NCBI GenBank assembly: GCA_903883985.1
Contig: CAISDD010000424.1
Span: 1 to 7,544 of the forward strand
Reading direction: 5' to 3'
From: an uncultured Pseudomonadota bacterium
GTDB lineage: Bacteria; Pseudomonadota; Gammaproteobacteria; Burkholderiales; Thiobacillaceae
DNA length: 7,544 nucleotides
The notes beneath the pieces are model-generated. The model made no database searches. It was not told the DNA's origin and saw only the letters and a program-made list of their open reading frames with translations. A program made the position numbers and the translations under genes. Positions 5,561 to 7,544 of the stretch are shown one piece after another (the first letter of the stretch is position 1; each line of letters begins with the position of its first letter).

Positions 5561-7123
5561 ATGCAACCCAGATACATCCTGCCCGCTCGCGAGCCGGCGC
5601 GCACTATATGCTTGGAGACAAAACCCAAGCAAGTCGATGCTTGGCTCCTGGGCCTGCCGCTCTCCAATCCTGCCGAGGCGGCGGAGACTTTGGCCGATTA
5701 CCTGGCCAGCCTGAATCATGCCGACGTCGGCCACGATGTCCGCGCCAGGGTGATCGAGCGACTCTATCCGGTCGTGGAGGACGTCGCCGCTTCACTGCGC
5801 GAACAGTACGGATCGGTTTCCCTGCCTCTGCCGGATAAACAGCGTCGCCAGGCCGAACTGGCGCAACGCCTGTTGCTGGAAATCGCCGATTGCTACAAGG
5901 CGATGACGCTACAGTGGCTGAGCAGACGCTTCCACCTGTTCGGCGGCGATCCGGTGCCGCACTACCTGCAACGCACCCTCCTGGCCTTGCAGGCGGTGCT
6001 GGAAGTCTGTTACGAAACCCATGAGACCTGCCCGCATGGACTCTGGGTAGACCTGCACCAAACCTACAACTATGCCTTGCGCTGCGGCTATAGGGACGTG
6101 GTTCCGCAGGGCAGCAAGCACATGCTGTCACTGGAGAGCATCTATCTCGCCACCTTGCTGATGGCGCTGGCCGATCCTTACCATTTTCCGCAAAGCGAGC
6201 TGCTCTGGGCCAAGGACATCATCGCCCGCTATGCCAATCTGGCGCGCCTGCACCCCGCCGAGGAAACCACCAAGGGAAGCGCTGGCCTGTTCCTGGTCGA
6301 GGTCAATACCGATACGCCGCCCAGGCCACTGGCGCGCGAGCCGCACCCCATAAATCCACGCTGGGATCTGCTACTCACGACCACTGGACTTGCCAAGCAC
6401 CTGGCGCTGCTCAGCAGCCATCTACGCGGCCAGGATGATATCGAGAAACTCGGCTTGCCCGAGGCCGCGCGCGACCCTGCCTATGCCACCATGCTGCGCC
6501 GGCTCAAGCTCAACTTGGGCGCCTCGTTGCAACGCATGACGCAGCGCCGCAGGCACCAAAGCGGGCGGGAATTCGAGGTGGTCTTCGGCCTTAAGTTCGT
6601 GCATGCGCTGATCTCGCCGCCCTCAGCCAGCGATGCCATCGTCTACGGCAACAACAACCATGAGGTGCGGGCCGCTCCACTACACTGCTGCACCGTGGAC
6701 GACAGCATGGGCGGGCTGTCCTTGCAACATGCCGGCCCGGGCCTGCAAGTCAGGGTCGGCGATGTGGTGGGCATACGCCAGGGCAATGTCGCCTGGAGTA
6801 TCGGTCTAGTGCGCTGGTTTCGCATACCGGCGCTTGGCGAAGTGCTGTTCGGCGTCCAACTGCTCGCGCCCCAGGCCGACGCCGTGCAATTGCGCCGCAT
6901 CGACAATGGTCGCCAATGGCCCGGTCTGTTGCTGCTCCCCAGCGCGGTCACCCGCCAGGCGCCCATGCTGCTTTCCCTGCCCAGCGCGTTTGGACCAGGC
7001 GTATCGGCCGAGGTTTGCAACGCCAGTGGAAAACACACCATCCTGGTGGAAAAGCGCTTGGAGTCCACGCCTAGCGTGGACGTCTACCGCTTCCATATGG
7101 ACGAGGCCGCTCCGGCCGGATAA
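5561..7123 (+). CDS. Large protein with degenerate C-terminal PilZ domain, possible cyclic-di-GMP effector
   Basis: A 520-residue protein with no signal peptide or membrane segment, so probably cytoplasmic. Residues 1-325 are mainly helical, with no domain I can name; RRFHLFGGDPVP (122-133), VCYETHETCPHG (149-160) and LWVDLHQTYNYAL (161-173) look like conserved cores. The C-terminal part resembles PilZ: an Arg-rich stretch QRRRHQSGREFEV (328-340), V-D-DSMGGLSL containing the D-x-S-x-x-G motif (380-385), then VGDVVGIR (399-406) and GLVRWFRIPALGEVLFGVQLL (key W419, G431) at about 415-435. The Arg spacing is not the standard R-x-x-x-R directly before a strand, so c-di-GMP binding is plausible but unproven. 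AGGA precedes the ATG by 4 nt. It stands alone, divergent from the UPF0114 cluster and convergent with the ferredoxin gene (23-bp gap). I recall similar uncharacterised PilZ-type proteins in betaproteobacteria. Confidence 0.75.
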   Translation: MQPRYILPAREPARTICLETKPKQVDAWLLGLPLSNPAEAAETLADYLASLNHADVGHDVRARVIERLYPVVEDVAASLREQYGSVSLPLPDKQRRQAELAQRLLLEIADCYKAMTLQWLSRRFHLFGGDPVPHYLQRTLLALQAVLEVCYETHETCPHGLWVDLHQTYNYALRCGYRDVVPQGSKHMLSLESIYLATLLMALADPYHFPQSELLWAKDIIARYANLARLHPAEETTKGSAGLFLVEVNTDTPPRPLAREPHPINPRWDLLLTTTGLAKHLALLSSHLRGQDDIEKLGLPEAARDPAYATMLRRLKLNLGASLQRMTQRRRHQSGREFEVVFGLKFVHALISPPSASDAIVYGNNNHEVRAAPLHCCTVDDSMGGLSLQHAGPGLQVRVGDVVGIRQGNVAWSIGLVRWFRIPALGEVLFGVQLLAPQADAVQLRRIDNGRQWPGLLLLPSAVTRQAPMLLSLPSAFGPGVSAEVCNASGKHTILVEKRLESTPSVDVYRFHMDEAAPAG

Positions 7124-7146
7124 GTCGGCCCTCAGCCCTCAGCCCC

Positions 7147-7398
7147 TTACGCCTTGGCGGTCAGCTTCTGGTACTTGCTGTAGAGCTGATCCTTGTCCTC
7201 CACATAATCTGGATTGATCGGGATACAGTCTACCGGGCAGACCTCGCGGCACTGCGGTGTGTCGAAGTGGCCGATACACTCGGTGCACTTATTGGGGTCG
7301 ATGACATAGATGTCTTCACCTTGCGAAATGGCGTTGTTCGGGCACTCCGGTTCGCACACGTCGCAGTTAATGCATTCGTCGGTAATCATCAAAGCCAT
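7147..7398 (-). CDS. yfhL: YfhL-family 2[4Fe-4S] ferredoxin
   Basis: An 83-residue electron carrier with two [4Fe-4S] cluster motifs. The first is C9-x2-C12-x2-C15-x3-C19-P; the second is C38-x2-C41-x8-C50-x3-C54-P, with an extra C58. The eight-residue insertion in the second motif (IGHFDTPQ) and the charged C-terminal tail (about 60-83) are typical of the Allochromatium-type/YfhL ferredoxins, and the MALMIT start and CxxCEPECPN segment closely match E. coli YfhL from memory. GAGGAA lies about 7 nt before the ATG. The gene begins 10 bp after the coaD stop, a linkage common in beta- and gammaproteobacteria, so it is most likely cotranscribed with coaD. Redox partners cannot be told from the sequence. 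Confidence 0.96.
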   Translation of the reverse strand: MALMITDECINCDVCEPECPNNAISQGEDIYVIDPNKCTECIGHFDTPQCREVCPVDCIPINPDYVEDKDQLYSKYQKLTAKA

Positions 7399-7408
7399 GG
7401 TTCATTCC

Positions 7409-7544
7409 TCACAAGATCGGGTTACTGAATCTGGCGGCCAGTCGTGTGGCCACCTCGGGATGTACGAACGGCTTCACGTCCCCGTGTAGCCGCGCGATTT
7501 CACGTACCATGCTGGCGGAGATGAACATGTGCTGCTCCGCCGGC
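7409..7544 (-). CDS. coaD: Phosphopantetheine adenylyltransferase, C-terminal 44 residues (5' part outside window)
   Basis: CoaD transfers AMP from ATP to 4'-phosphopantetheine, giving dephospho-CoA in coenzyme A synthesis in the cytoplasm. Only the end is present, read in the minus strand frame ending at TGA 7409-7411. It shows HMFISASMVREIARLHGDV (5-23 of the fragment), corresponding to the conserved ISSxxVREIA segment near the C-terminus of CoaD, then VHPEVATRLAARF. The usual ISS triplet reads ISA here, a small change. The full enzyme is normally about 160 residues, so about 115 lie beyond the right edge, including the N-terminal nucleotide-binding HIGH-like motif. The ferredoxin gene follows after 10 bp. 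Confidence 0.92.
   Translation of the reverse strand, partial: PAEQHMFISASMVREIARLHGDVKPFVHPEVATRLAARFSNPIL

Noticed and set aside
5425..5667. Extended N-terminus for the UPF0114 frame
   Set aside because: The extra 81 residues cross the divergent intergenic region and overlap the start of the plus-strand gene. The conserved family sequence begins right after the GTG at 5422-5424, which has a good ribosome site.
7114..7130. GGCCG/CGGCC inverted repeat at the convergent end of the PilZ-type and ferredoxin genes as a bidirectional terminator
   Set aside because: The stem is only 5 bp, overlaps the stop codon region and has no T-run on either side.

Overview
The window reads as G+C-rich chromosomal DNA of a Gram-negative proteobacterium, most likely a betaproteobacterium. 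Pointers to this are the tight coaD/YfhL-type ferredoxin pair, the TolC/periplasmic-adaptor genes, several proteins with Sec signal peptides, and a large PilZ-type protein of a kind I associate with Rhodocyclales/Nitrosomonadales. The genus assignment is an impression, not a measurement.

Layout. Positions 1-5424 hold seven genes, all on the minus strand. In transcription order (right to left) they are: a UPF0114/YqhA-family membrane protein (GTG start), a TlpA-type thiol-disulfide oxidoreductase (WCPPC), a second exported thioredoxin-fold protein (CPFC), a TolC-family outer-membrane channel, a short HlyD/RND-type periplasmic adaptor, an exported single-domain rhodanese, and a methyl-accepting chemotaxis protein cut by the left edge inside its signalling hairpin. 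Spacings are 72, 10, -4, -4, 95 and 30 bp. The core thioredoxin-TolC-adaptor trio is joined by two ATGA stop/start overlaps and is very probably translated as one unit. A 136-bp divergent intergenic region (5425-5560) separates this cluster from a plus-strand gene (5561-7123) for a 520-residue protein with a degenerate C-terminal PilZ domain. Converging on it from the right is a minus-strand pair: a YfhL-like 2[4Fe-4S] ferredoxin and the C-terminal end of coaD (phosphopantetheine adenylyltransferase), cut by the right edge.

How the genes may work together. Five consecutive products (two thioredoxin-fold proteins, the TolC channel, the adaptor and the rhodanese) are predicted to be exported to the periplasm or outer membrane, and three of these have thiol chemistry. 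The cluster therefore looks like an envelope thiol/sulfur-handling module attached to an efflux conduit, with a chemoreceptor at its downstream end. No inner-membrane pump (RND, ABC or MFS) is encoded between or next to the adaptor and the TolC gene. This is the most unusual feature of the window. The coaD-ferredoxin end is ordinary housekeeping sequence.

Non-coding signals: a strong hairpin just upstream of the tlpA-like gene, a 14-bp direct repeat and a small hairpin in the divergent promoter region, a small GC hairpin upstream of the rhodanese gene, and a 12-bp tandem repeat inside the adaptor coding sequence. No tRNA, rRNA, CRISPR array, insertion sequence or transposase was seen.
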